Shown here piece after piece: positions 8,042 through 16,674 of a stretch of DNA of 64,000 bases. The position numbers were made by a program, and so were the translations under genes. The notes beneath the pieces were generated by a model. That model made no database searches and had not been told where the DNA came from. It saw only the letters and a list, made by a program, of their open reading frames with translations. The DNA comes from an uncultured Oscillibacter sp. (GTDB lineage Bacteria > Bacillota > Clostridia > Oscillospirales > Oscillospiraceae): assembly GCA_910584995.1 (NCBI GenBank), contig CAJUDW010000009.1, positions 1 through 64,000 on the forward strand, in the 5' to 3' direction. Numbering within the stretch: position 1 is the first letter of the stretch; each line of letters begins with the position of its first letter.

Positions 8042-8079
8042 AGGCAGGTCCTCCCTTGCGTAAATTCAAAAACAGGATG

Positions 8080-8108
8080 ATTATACCTGTTTCCGCTTGA
8101 AATTGCAA
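8080..8108 (-). promoter_or_regulatory. Sigma-A promoter of glnS
   Basis: Minus strand TTGCAA, 17-bp spacer, TATAAT, about 40 bp before the glnS start. Confidence 0.85.
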
Positions 8109-8123
8109 GGGAAATTCCTCCGT

Positions 8124-8372
8124 TTATACCGCTATCCAGTCCTCCACCACGTCCCGGAGGGCGGCAGGAGTGACAGCACCCCGGACCAGGGACTCCAACA
8201 GGCCCTGAATCCGCCGCTGGGAGACCGTCAGGCCGGCAATCTCCTCCATTTCGCCTCCCCGGCGTACCCGCAGGCCATAGCACTCCGCATCCCCGTTCCA
8301 TTCCTCCGCCAAAAGTTCATAGTAAACCGGGTTGCCCAGACATTCCGCCTGTCCGAATAAAATTGTCCGCAT
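8124..8372 (-). CDS. DUF6514 family protein
   Basis: 82-residue protein beginning MRTILFGQAECL and containing ECYGLRVRRGG..E..IAGLTVSQRRI. The pattern belongs to a small conserved family (DUF6514) found in Oscillospiraceae and relatives. No catalytic motif or membrane segment is visible, and the function is unknown. The ATG at 8372 has GGAGGG at ideal spacing; longer in-frame extensions are AT-rich and not coding-like. An extended -10 promoter (TGGTATACT) lies about 30 bp upstream. Single gene between glnS and rnmV. Confidence 0.75.
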   Translation of the reverse strand: MRTILFGQAECLGNPVYYELLAEEWNGDAECYGLRVRRGGEMEEIAGLTVSQRRIQGLLESLVRGAVTPAALRDVVEDWIAV

Positions 8373-8690
8373 ATTGCCCTCCATTTCTTTTAGGATAGTA
8401 TACCAGTTTATCAGCAAGAACTTTGTCGAATTCTGCGAAAAAACAAAATAAAGGCTAATAAAACCAACAAACCTGCAAAATGGGACCTTCTTGATGTTTT
8501 CCAAGGGCCGGGCCGGCAGCCTGGCCTTCGCAAAACACGCATCTGCCGGGCTGTTAAGATCGGAGGCGGGCGGCCGGATTTCAAAAAACAGCGGCGGACA
8601 GCCTGCTCTGCCGTCCGCCGTATACCAGTCAACCCTATATTTTCCAATATAATCCTATAAAAAACCAAAATCATACCCTTTTTCGGCATT
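8373..8690. other. Intergenic region with promoter and terminator
   Basis: About 320 bp without a gene. Next to the DUF6514 gene it holds an extended -10 element on the minus strand, and at 8585-8620 the terminator of the comEC-holA-rnmV unit. The rest is AT-rich and shows no coding signature in any frame. Confidence 0.6.
8585..8620 (-). terminator. Terminator of comEC-holA-rnmV
   Basis: Stem CGGCGGAC (8592-8599) / GTCCGCCG (8613-8620) with a partly paired 13-base loop. On the minus strand it is followed by TTTTTTGA. Confidence 0.7.
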
Positions 8691-9281
8691 TTAGTCCGCC
8701 GCCATCTCCAGGAAGGCCTCCCGGCTGTACAGCAGGTTCAGCACCTCCAGCAGACCGTTGGCGGTCAGATGCTCCGGCAGATCCAGGCGGCGCAGGAGTT
8801 CCCGCCTTTTCGCAGCGCTGTCCGGCCCGCCGGTAAGGCCCAAGGCGAACAGATCCGCCTTAGTAATGGGCGCCCCCGCCGGACACGATGGCTTCCCGTC
8901 CAAAAAAACCGCGCCGGACCGGCGGAGGGCCTCCAGCAGTACGGCAGGGCGCATCCCCTCCACACCCAGCTTCCCCTCTTTTCCCGGGGCGCGTTTGCGG
9001 CGCTCCTTGCCGGGGACATCGGGGATGTAGGCGTGCTTTACCTGCTCCTTCGGCAGGGCGCCCTTGAGATAGTTCCGGATGACAAAGCCTGCGCCGTCGC
9101 TGTCCGTCAGGATAATTAGCCCCCGCTCCGCCGCAAGGCGCCGGAGAAAGGCCAGCTTCTCCTGGTTATTGAAAACGGAAAACCCATCCAGGGTGACGAT
9201 AGTCCCCTCCACCACCTGGGCCAGGGCGTTCTTGTCGTACCGGCCCTCCACCACAATGACCTCTTTGATTTTCCTCCTCAT
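8691..9281 (-). CDS. rnmV: Ribonuclease M5
   Basis: Toprim-domain endonuclease that trims 5S rRNA precursors in Firmicutes. 196 residues; the N-terminal Toprim core shows IKEVIVVEGRYDKNA (catalytic Glu), ILTDSDGAG (the acidic DxD pair) and HAYIPD. The C-terminal half is the DUF4093-type extension found in RNase M5. The ATG at 9281 overlaps the holA stop as ATGA; a longer in-frame extension to 9398 overlaps holA coding and is rejected. In Bacillus rnmV pairs with rsmA; here it is coupled to holA. Confidence 0.85.
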   Translation of the reverse strand: MRRKIKEVIVVEGRYDKNALAQVVEGTIVTLDGFSVFNNQEKLAFLRRLAAERGLIILTDSDGAGFVIRNYLKGALPKEQVKHAYIPDVPGKERRKRAPGKEGKLGVEGMRPAVLLEALRRSGAVFLDGKPSCPAGAPITKADLFALGLTGGPDSAAKRRELLRRLDLPEHLTANGLLEVLNLLYSREAFLEMAAD

Positions 9282-10333
9282 GCCCGGCTCGCCCCCAGAC
9301 GCGCCAGCAGCAGCTTTAGTTCCCCTTCCGGATCCATGCCCCGTTGGCTCTTCATCCGGCGATCCAGAACCTGACATTCCCGGACAGCCCCGGCGCACCA
9401 GCCCACAGTGGCACGGCGGGCGGCGTTCATCAGCAGGCGGGCAGGATAGTCGGATTTCATCCCCCAGAGATCCATCAGCCAGTATTTGTCCTTTCCGCCG
9501 TCCAGTGCCAGGCGGGCGGTGTAAATCCGCCGCAGCTGGCTGCCCAGGGCCCCCAGGATCTGGATTGGCTCCGTCTGCATCTTCAAAAGATCCCCGAGGA
9601 TGGACGCCGCCCCGTCGTAATTCCCTTGGAGCACCATGTCGGAGAGTTTGAACACTTCCGCCGACAAAATGGGATCCGCCACCTGGTCAATGTCCTTTTG
9701 GGTAATGCGCCCCCCCTTGGCATAGGCGGCGATTTTCTCAATCTCTGGCACCAGCCCGGTCATCAGCCCGCCGCAGAGGAAAACCAGGTATTCCGCCGTC
9801 TGGCGGTCGATGTCCTTCCCCAGGGCCTTGAACCGCCGGGTGATCCAGGCGGTGAGGTCGCTGCCGCTGGCAGGGCGGAACTCCACTGTCTCCACATGGG
9901 CTTCTATGGTTTTGCAGAGGTTTTTCATGGTGCGGTTTGGCTTATAGGGGATGGCGTCGTAGACAAACACCAGGCAGCAGTATGGGGGGATATCCTCCAG
10001 CAGCGCCGACAGCCGGTTCCGCTGGTCCTCCACCAGCTTGAAGAGATCCAGATCTGTCACCACAATCAGCGTCCGATCCGACAGCATGGGCATGGCCTCC
10101 GCCATTTCCGCCAGCGCCTCCGCCGTCACGTCCTTCCCCTCCGCCCGGTGGTAGTTGAAGGCCTCAAACCCGTCCGGCACCAGCTTTTTCCGCAGGGCCT
10201 CCAGGTAATATTCCCGCAGGTAGCTTTCCTCACCGCAGAAAATGTAGGCATTCCCCACTGTTCCGGCAGCCAAGTCCTGTTTCAGCTTTTGAAAGGATTG
10301 TCCGGCCCGGGAGGCCGTTTTCTGGTTCGCCAT
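9278..10333 (-). CDS. holA: DNA polymerase III subunit delta
   Basis: Clamp-loader delta subunit, which opens the beta sliding clamp. About 351 residues from the ATG at 10333. It shows the family N-terminus FQKLKQDLAAGTVGNAYIFCGEESYLREYYL, the GGLMTGLVPEIEK region of domain II, and the C-terminal collar domain. GGAGG lies 11 bases before this ATG; an in-frame ATG at 10384 would overlap the comEC stop by 4 bases and is the alternative. The comEC-holA order is standard in Firmicutes, though rpsT normally follows and rnmV follows here. Confidence 0.93.
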   Translation of the reverse strand: MANQKTASRAGQSFQKLKQDLAAGTVGNAYIFCGEESYLREYYLEALRKKLVPDGFEAFNYHRAEGKDVTAEALAEMAEAMPMLSDRTLIVVTDLDLFKLVEDQRNRLSALLEDIPPYCCLVFVYDAIPYKPNRTMKNLCKTIEAHVETVEFRPASGSDLTAWITRRFKALGKDIDRQTAEYLVFLCGGLMTGLVPEIEKIAAYAKGGRITQKDIDQVADPILSAEVFKLSDMVLQGNYDGAASILGDLLKMQTEPIQILGALGSQLRRIYTARLALDGGKDKYWLMDLWGMKSDYPARLLMNAARRATVGWCAGAVRECQVLDRRMKSQRGMDPEGELKLLLARLGASRA

Positions 10334-10380
10334 AACCGCGTATTCCTCCATCCGTAAAATTGGGACGTGAAAACCTGTTT

Positions 10381-12699
10381 TCAACCGGTTTCCGGTATTC
10401 CTGAAGGCAATCGCTCCGGGGGCTCCCCGTTCAGGGCAAAATGAACGCTGCCATGGAGATCCGTCCGGTACACGGCGCAGCCCCGGCGGGCCAATCGCGC
10501 CAAAACCTCCTCTGTAGGATGCCCATAGCGGTTCGCGCCTACGCTGACACAGGCGGCCTCCGGCCGCAGGGCGTCCAGAAGGGCATCCGAGGTGGAATAT
10601 TTGGAGCCGTGGTGGCCCGCAAGCAGGACCTCAATATCCGGCAGCGGGTAAGCTTCCAGGAGATCTTTCTCCGTGGCGGCATCCATATCGCCGGTTATCA
10701 GCAGCCCGTTTTCCCCTGCTTCCGCCAGAATAGCCAGGCCCTGTTCATTATCCTCCCCCTGCCCTACCGGCGGATAGACCGTCACGCAGACGCGGCCCAG
10801 AGGGATTTCCCGGGCTGCCGTCACAAACTCCACCGCCGTCCCCCGTTCCCGGGCGGCATCAAGGACTACCTCCCGCAGCCCGGCCCCGTCCCGGTAATCC
10901 GGGACCAGCAGGGTATCCACCGGCAGGCGGCACAGGAGGCCCGTGACGCCGGATATGTGGTCGTAGTCGTAATGGGTCAGGATCAGATAGTCCAGACGGC
11001 GGCAGCCCATGGACAGCAGCTGATCTGCCGCTCGGTCCCCGGCGCTGATCCAACTGTTGGCACTGCCGCAGTCCGTCAGGGCAAAGTCCCCACCAGAGGC
11101 CAGCAGCACGCTTTGCCCCTGGCCAACATCCAGCACAACCGTGTCCAGATCCGCCCGGAAACGGCGGATGCCAAGGTTTACCGTAATGATCAACGAGAAA
11201 ACCGCCATCCCTGTGGCCATAAGGTATTTCCTCCGGGACTTCGGTTTACATAAATATGCAATCCCAAAAAGGAGGTATGCGTACAGCAGCCAGTATTTCA
11301 GGTAAGGGTTGGTAAAATAGAGGGCGTGGTACGGGATGGACGCCAGCAGATGGGCCATCCGCAGGATGTATCCAATCAGCAGCCGCGGGACAATCCCAAG
11401 CAGGGCCCCAAGGGTCGGGGAGAGGAAGCCCGCCAGCACCGCCGGAAGGCCCAGCATGAACACCAGGCCGGCGGCCCAGAGGCACAGCAGGTTACCCAGA
11501 GGCGACACCAGCACCAGGGAGCCAAAATACCAGGCGGAAAGCGGGACGGTAAATACCAGCGCCCCCATGGTGGCGGAAAAGCTGGCCGCAGTCAAGCGGA
11601 ATACCCGCCCATGCTTACGGGCCCCATTCAACGTTTTCAGAAGCCGGGGCGTCAGCCACAGCAGCCCCGCCACGGCGGCAAAGGACAGCTGAAGGCTCAC
11701 TGCCCGGGCGGCGAAGGGATTGCCCAGCAGGATCAGCAGCAGGGCGGCGGAGAGGGCCGTTGGCGGATCGCTGTCCCGGTAAAAGAGGGGCGCGGCCAGC
11801 AGGAAACACAGCATCACACAGGCCCGCACCACAGAGGGCCTGCCGCCTGCCAGAAAGGCATAGAATACCAGCAGCGGAATGGCGCAGGCCGCCGTCAGGC
11901 GGCGGCGGTGCTTCCCCGTAAGAAAAACCGCCAGTGACAACAGGAAGCCGCAGTGCATTCCGGAGACGGCCATGATATGGTACAGCCCGGATTCGGAGAG
12001 ATCCGACAGGGCCTGTTCGGAAAGGGTGGAGCGGTCCCCGGTCAGAATGGCGGTGAGGAACCCCGCCCCGTCTGCCGTGAACATCTCTTGTATCCGATCC
12101 GTCATAGCACGCCCGCACCGCAGGGGCAGCCAGCGGAGGGAATCCATGGTCCCCGGCCCGTACACCGCCTCTCCCCTGCCATAGGCCAGAAGGAAGACAC
12201 CTTTGGAAACAAAGGTGGTGACTGTGGTATCCAGCACCTGCCCGGAATCCCGGAACCGCACCACGGCAGAAACCGTCTGGCCGGGGCGCAGTTTCAGCAG
12301 GGATTCGTCCCCGTAAAAGGCGGCTTTGCCGAAGGGATATCCAGCCAGACGGACAGGGGCCTTGGCACCGTAATCGGTTTTCACCGCGTAATCACAGAGG
12401 GTCATGACCGCCGGGGCCTCTGTCTCCGCCAAGGCCAGCAGAGGCTTCTGCACCTGCCAGACATACAGCCAATTGTATCCCAGGGCAATCGCAGCAGCCG
12501 CCCCGGCTACAATCCACCTCCGGCGGATCTCCCAGGGCAGCAGCCACCCGGCCCAGGCCGCCAGGAAAAGCAGGACGGCAAAGGGCAGCTGCCAAGGCTC
12601 CGGCAAGACGTACTGCGCCAAGAAAACCCCCACCGCAAAGGCAGAGGAAAAAACCGCCAGCTTCCTCATCGATCCAAAGGGGACGGGAAGGAAGAACAT
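10381..12699 (-). CDS. comEC: ComEC/Rec2 competence DNA channel
   Basis: Putative channel for single-stranded DNA across the membrane in natural transformation. 772 residues: N-terminal hydrophobic helices and an OB-like DUF4131 region (to about residue 190), the competence domain with about eight membrane helices (GLYHIMAVSGMHCGF is its signature), and a C-terminal metallo-beta-lactamase-type domain. That domain has DVGQGQS at 524-530, the metal site HYDYDH at 576-581 and GHHGS at 695-699. All domains are intact. A GGAG precedes the ATG at 12699; an ATG ten codons later is possible. Other competence genes are not in the window, so active transformation cannot be inferred. Confidence 0.92.
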   Translation of the reverse strand: MFFLPVPFGSMRKLAVFSSAFAVGVFLAQYVLPEPWQLPFAVLLFLAAWAGWLLPWEIRRRWIVAGAAAAIALGYNWLYVWQVQKPLLALAETEAPAVMTLCDYAVKTDYGAKAPVRLAGYPFGKAAFYGDESLLKLRPGQTVSAVVRFRDSGQVLDTTVTTFVSKGVFLLAYGRGEAVYGPGTMDSLRWLPLRCGRAMTDRIQEMFTADGAGFLTAILTGDRSTLSEQALSDLSESGLYHIMAVSGMHCGFLLSLAVFLTGKHRRRLTAACAIPLLVFYAFLAGGRPSVVRACVMLCFLLAAPLFYRDSDPPTALSAALLLILLGNPFAARAVSLQLSFAAVAGLLWLTPRLLKTLNGARKHGRVFRLTAASFSATMGALVFTVPLSAWYFGSLVLVSPLGNLLCLWAAGLVFMLGLPAVLAGFLSPTLGALLGIVPRLLIGYILRMAHLLASIPYHALYFTNPYLKYWLLYAYLLFGIAYLCKPKSRRKYLMATGMAVFSLIITVNLGIRRFRADLDTVVLDVGQGQSVLLASGGDFALTDCGSANSWISAGDRAADQLLSMGCRRLDYLILTHYDYDHISGVTGLLCRLPVDTLLVPDYRDGAGLREVVLDAARERGTAVEFVTAAREIPLGRVCVTVYPPVGQGEDNEQGLAILAEAGENGLLITGDMDAATEKDLLEAYPLPDIEVLLAGHHGSKYSTSDALLDALRPEAACVSVGANRYGHPTEEVLARLARRGCAVYRTDLHGSVHFALNGEPPERLPSGIPETG

Positions 12700-12767
12700 C
12701 CGGCTCCATACTGGGCCATGAAAACCACCCCGCTCATCTCATCTTATCTCTCACCCACAGCCGGAAA

Positions 12768-14450
12768 TTAAAGGGTCTTTCGATAGGCCTCCGCCTCGTC
12801 CAGCAGTTCCCCGGCGCTCTCCAACAGGGCCTCCGTCAGCTTGGTGCCGCCGGTGATCCGGGCCAGTTCCGCCTTCCGCCGCTCCCGATCCAGCTGCACG
12901 ACCTGGGTAAAGGTACGGCCTCCCCGCTCCCCTTTTTCCACAGAAAAGTGGATATCCGCCATGGCAGCCAGCTGAGGCAGATGGGTCACACAGAGCACCT
13001 GTTTGCGGCGGCTCACCTGGGCCAGCTTTTCCGCCACCTTCTGGGCGGCCCGGCCGGAGACACCGGTATCCACCTCGTCGAATACCAGGGTGGCTACCGC
13101 CTCCTGCTCCGCCAGCACATTTTTCAAGGCCAGCATAATCCGGGCCAGTTCACCACCGGAGGCGATTTTGGCGATAGGCCGCAGATCCTCCCCGGCATTG
13201 GCGGACATCAGGAAGCGGACGGCGTCGCAGCCATCGGGGGCGGGATCCTTCGGCAGGATTTCAATGGAGAACCGCACCCGCCGCATGTCCAGATCCCGCA
13301 GTTCCTTCTGTACCCGTTCCTCCAAGGCCCTGGCCGCCTTTTCCCTGGCGGCAGTCAGCGCCCCGCCGGAGGTACGGACGGCCTTTTCCGCCTTGGACAG
13401 TTCCTTTTCCAGCCGGTGCAGGGTGTCGTCCGCCATCTCCATAGCGTCCAGTTCCTCCCGGCATTTCTCCAGATACGCCAGCATGTCCTCCACTGTGGCC
13501 CCGTACTTCTTTTTCAGGCGGTAGAGGAGATCGGAGCGGCTTTCCACTGCGTCCAACTCCGCCGGGGAGAAGTCAAACTCCGCCCGCTTGTCCCGGATAA
13601 TCTCAGCAAGGTCATATACTTCACTGCGGGCCTCTCCCAGCCGTTTCCACAGTTCCAGCATATCATCTCCCAGGGTACGGATCTCCCCCAGGGCCTCCTC
13701 CGCGTCCCGTAGGCGATCCACTGCGCCGGAGACCTCGTCGCCGCCGTTCAGGCAGAAATCCGCCCCTGCCAGGGCGGAGAGGTACTTCTCTCCATTCCGC
13801 AGGAGGTTCCGCCGCTGGGCCAGTTCCTCATCCTCGCCGGGGATCAGTTCCGCCCGCTCCAACTCGTCAATCTGGAACCGGAGGCTGTCCATCCGCCGGG
13901 CCTTTTCCGCTTCATCAATTTGCAGGGCACGGATTTTCCCCTGGATCTCCGCAAGGCGGCTGTACGCCGCCTGATAGGCCGCCAGGGGCTCCTCCGTCCT
14001 CCCAAACCGGTCCAGATAGGCCCCATGGCGCTCTTCGTCCAAAAGCTGCTGGCCATCGTGCTGGCCATGGATATTCAGCAGGGCCTGGCCGATCTTCCGC
14101 AGCTGGGCCACGGTGATGGGCCTCCCGTTAGCCCGGCAGGCATTCTTGCCATCTGCGGCAATTTCCCGCTGCAGCAGCAGGCAGCCGTCCTCGTCCGGCG
14201 ACACGCCGGTCTCCAAAAACTCCGGCAGATCTGCGGGCACGGCGGAAAACTCCGCCCCCACAAAGGCCTTTTCCGCCCCGGTTCGGATCAGTTCCCGGGA
14301 GGTACGCCCTCCCAGCACCGCCCCCATGGCGTCAATCACTATGGATTTGCCTGCGCCGGTCTCGCCGGTCAGGGCGTTGAACCCCGGGCGGAACTGGATG
14401 TCCGCCTCCTCAATCACGGCAATATTTTCAATATGAAGGAGTTCCAGCAT
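12768..14450 (-). CDS. recN: DNA repair protein RecN
   Basis: SMC-like ATPase acting early in double-strand break repair. 560 residues with Walker A GETGAGKS at 29-36, a long central coiled coil, and a C-terminal ATP head with the signature region KIASGGELARIMLALK and Walker B TLVFDEVDTGVSG. The ATG at 14450 has GGGAGGGG eight bases upstream; the in-frame extension to 14480 lacks a site. Last gene of the long asp23-to-recN operon. In many relatives spoIVB and spo0A follow; here comEC follows. Confidence 0.95.
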   Translation of the reverse strand: MLELLHIENIAVIEEADIQFRPGFNALTGETGAGKSIVIDAMGAVLGGRTSRELIRTGAEKAFVGAEFSAVPADLPEFLETGVSPDEDGCLLLQREIAADGKNACRANGRPITVAQLRKIGQALLNIHGQHDGQQLLDEERHGAYLDRFGRTEEPLAAYQAAYSRLAEIQGKIRALQIDEAEKARRMDSLRFQIDELERAELIPGEDEELAQRRNLLRNGEKYLSALAGADFCLNGGDEVSGAVDRLRDAEEALGEIRTLGDDMLELWKRLGEARSEVYDLAEIIRDKRAEFDFSPAELDAVESRSDLLYRLKKKYGATVEDMLAYLEKCREELDAMEMADDTLHRLEKELSKAEKAVRTSGGALTAAREKAARALEERVQKELRDLDMRRVRFSIEILPKDPAPDGCDAVRFLMSANAGEDLRPIAKIASGGELARIMLALKNVLAEQEAVATLVFDEVDTGVSGRAAQKVAEKLAQVSRRKQVLCVTHLPQLAAMADIHFSVEKGERGGRTFTQVVQLDRERRKAELARITGGTKLTEALLESAGELLDEAEAYRKTL

Positions 14451-14538
14451 CGAGATATCCCCTCCCAAAAATCTCTCCAAAGATATTTTGCCGAATATAA
14501 TGTCTTCTTTTATTGTTTTATTGGATTTTCCAGGCAGG

Positions 14539-14991
14539 TCAAAGCATTTCCTGAATATCCTCGCAGAAAGCGGCGGCAGACTCCGCGTCCTTCATCACAA
14601 GAAGGGCGGTGTCGTCTCCCGCCAGGGAACCTACCATATAGGCGATCTCCATATGATCCAGCGCGGAACAGGCCGCGCTGGCAAGGCCCGGCATGGTTTT
14701 GACCACCACGATATTCTGGGCGCTCTCAATGCTGGTGATGCTTTCCCGGAAGATGGTCCGCAGCTTCTCCGCCACGTTCAGCCGGGTGCGGTTGCCGGAT
14801 ACGGCGTATTTGTACACCCCACGGCCCACTGGCTCCTTGATGAGGTGCAGCTGCTTGATATCCCGGGAAATGGTAGCCTGGGTGCTGGCCACTCCCCGCT
14901 CCCGCAGGCGGGCCAGCAGCTGTTCCTGGGTTTCAATGTTTTCCTGGGAAATGATATCCAAAATCATGGCTTGCCGGTCATTTTTCATCAT
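14539..14991 (-). CDS. argR: Arginine repressor ArgR/AhrC
   Basis: Arginine-responsive transcription regulator, hexameric in known members. 150 residues: N-terminal winged helix (residues 1-70, with STQATISRDIKQLHLIK for DNA recognition) and C-terminal oligomerisation and arginine-binding domain with GSLAGDDTALLV. The start overlaps the end of nadK by 14 bases; GGAGG is five bases before the first of two tandem ATGs. Position between nadK and recN is the standard Clostridia arrangement. Confidence 0.95.
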   Translation of the reverse strand: MMKNDRQAMILDIISQENIETQEQLLARLRERGVASTQATISRDIKQLHLIKEPVGRGVYKYAVSGNRTRLNVAEKLRTIFRESITSIESAQNIVVVKTMPGLASAACSALDHMEIAYMVGSLAGDDTALLVMKDAESAAAFCEDIQEML

Positions 14992-15862
14992 TTAAACCTC
15001 CAGGCAGCATTTTTTGGGCAAAAATCTCGCAAAAACTCCGCTCTGTCAGCCGCACAAGGCTGGTGACATACCGGCTCCGGCGGATCTGCACCTTGTCGTC
15101 CGCCCGCAGGGCAAACCCACGGCTCTCATCCACGAAGAGATACACCGGTTTCCGCCCGTTCCGCTCCAGTTCCACCGTCAGCACATGTTCCGGGGAGAGG
15201 ACGTAAGAGGAAAAACGCATGTTGTGGATGCAGATGGGGCAGACCACCATCGTCTGGGCCACAGGCTCCACCACAGGCCCGCCTGCCGACAGGGAGTAGG
15301 CGGTGGAACCGGTGGGGGTGGCCACAATCACACCGTCCCCGGCGATGTCCGCCAGATGCCGCCCGTCGGAGGAAATTTTCAGGTGGATCACATGGGAAAT
15401 GGGACCCTCCCGGATAACAGCCTCGTTAAGGCCCAGATTTGTATAGATCTGGCGGCCCTCCCGATGGACGGATACGTCCAGCATCATCCGCTGTTCCAGG
15501 GCAAAGTTCCAATCCTTCAGCCGCCGGAGGGTCTCCAGTTCCCCCACCTCCAACTCGGCCACAAAACCCAGGCCCCCCATATTGATGCCCAAGACCGGGA
15601 TTTTGTTCAAGGCCACCAGCTTAGCAAGGTGCAGGATGGTGCCGTCCCCGCCGAAGGTGATCAGCAGATCGGCCCCTTTCAGTTCCTGGGGCAACGGCCG
15701 CACATCGTACCCGGCAAACAACTCGTCCTTCTGCTCCCGGAAGGGGGAACAGACCACTGTCTCAAACCCCATGCTCCGCAGGATGGATTCTGCCGCCTTT
15801 GTGGCCTCCATGCCCCGGTCCCGGTTGGGGTTGGGACACAGGATAATTTTCTTCCCTTTCAT
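14978..15862 (-). CDS. nadK: NAD kinase
   Basis: Phosphorylates NAD to NADP in the cytoplasm. 294 residues with the family GGDGT motif at 71-75, the NMGGLGFVAE segment, a conserved LNEAVI, and GDGVIVATPTGSTAYSLSAGGP for nucleotide binding. The ATG at 15862 overlaps the tlyA stop (ATGA), and the gene overlaps argR at its end, so three genes are tightly coupled. Confidence 0.95.
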   Translation of the reverse strand: MKGKKIILCPNPNRDRGMEATKAAESILRSMGFETVVCSPFREQKDELFAGYDVRPLPQELKGADLLITFGGDGTILHLAKLVALNKIPVLGINMGGLGFVAELEVGELETLRRLKDWNFALEQRMMLDVSVHREGRQIYTNLGLNEAVIREGPISHVIHLKISSDGRHLADIAGDGVIVATPTGSTAYSLSAGGPVVEPVAQTMVVCPICIHNMRFSSYVLSPEHVLTVELERNGRKPVYLFVDESRGFALRADDKVQIRRSRYVTSLVRLTERSFCEIFAQKMLPGGLNDEK

Positions 15863-16674
15863 AAACGGCTCCCCTCCCCGGTAAGATCCCTGTGGGACTC
15901 CTCCACCAAGGCCCGCAGATCAAACGGGCGTTCCTGGCCTGACCCTTCCTGCAAATAGCCGAGATATTCAATATTCCCCTCCGGGCCACGGATAGGGGAA
16001 TATGTCAGCCCAAGGACTGTAAAGCCAGAGCCCTTGGCATGACCCAAAAACTGCTCCAGCACCTCCAGATGGACTGCCGGATCCCGTACTACGCCCTTTT
16101 TCCCTACCTTCTCCCGTCCGGCCTCAAACTGGGGCTTCACAAGGCAGGCGGCGTGCCCGCCGCTTTTCAGCAGGGCTGCCAGCGGCGGCAGGATCAGTTT
16201 CAGGGAGATGAAGCTGACGTCAACAGAGGCAAAATCCAGCGGATCCGGCACCTGCTCCCGGGCCAGATACCGGGCGTTGGTGCGCTCCAGGCAGACCACC
16301 CGGGGATCGTTCCGCAGCTTCCAGGCCAGCTGGCCGTATCCCACATCCACAGCGTACACCTTTGCTGCGCCGTTTTGCAGCATACAGTCCGTAAAGCCGC
16401 CGGTAGACGCACCGATATCGGCGCAGACCGCCCCGGAAAGGGTGATGGGAAAGGCGGCCATGGCCTTCTCCAGCTTCAGCCCGCCCCGGCTCACATAGGG
16501 CATCCCACCCCGGATTTCAACGGAGGCCTCGCCGGAGACTGCCGCGCCGGGCTTGTCCACCCGGCGCCCGTCCACAAACACCTGCCCGCTCATAATGGCT
16601 GCCTGGGCCTTCTGGCGGCTCTCCAGCAGGCCTCGCTCCGTCAGGAGCACGTCCAACCGCTTTTTATCGCTCAT
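15859..16674 (-). CDS. tlyA: TlyA family rRNA methyltransferase
   Basis: TlyA-type 2'-O-methyltransferase/hemolysin family protein of 271 residues. The N-terminal S4 RNA-binding domain (residues 1-65, RLDVLLTERGLLESRQKAQ) is followed by a Rossmann methyltransferase domain with the SAM motif CADIGASTGGFTDCML. The ATG at 16674 is preceded by GGAGG at nine bases; a TTG two codons upstream is also open. It overlaps dxs at its 5' end and nadK at its 3' end. In Bacillus this gene also follows dxs. Confidence 0.9.
   Translation of the reverse strand: MSDKKRLDVLLTERGLLESRQKAQAAIMSGQVFVDGRRVDKPGAAVSGEASVEIRGGMPYVSRGGLKLEKAMAAFPITLSGAVCADIGASTGGFTDCMLQNGAAKVYAVDVGYGQLAWKLRNDPRVVCLERTNARYLAREQVPDPLDFASVDVSFISLKLILPPLAALLKSGGHAACLVKPQFEAGREKVGKKGVVRDPAVHLEVLEQFLGHAKGSGFTVLGLTYSPIRGPEGNIEYLGYLQEGSGQERPFDLRALVEESHRDLTGEGSRL

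Noticed and set aside
6152..8080. Long plus-strand reading frame of 642 codons opposite glnS
   Set aside because: It is the antisense of a well-supported GlnRS gene; long opposite frames are common in GC-rich coding sequence, and it has no ribosome site or family pattern.
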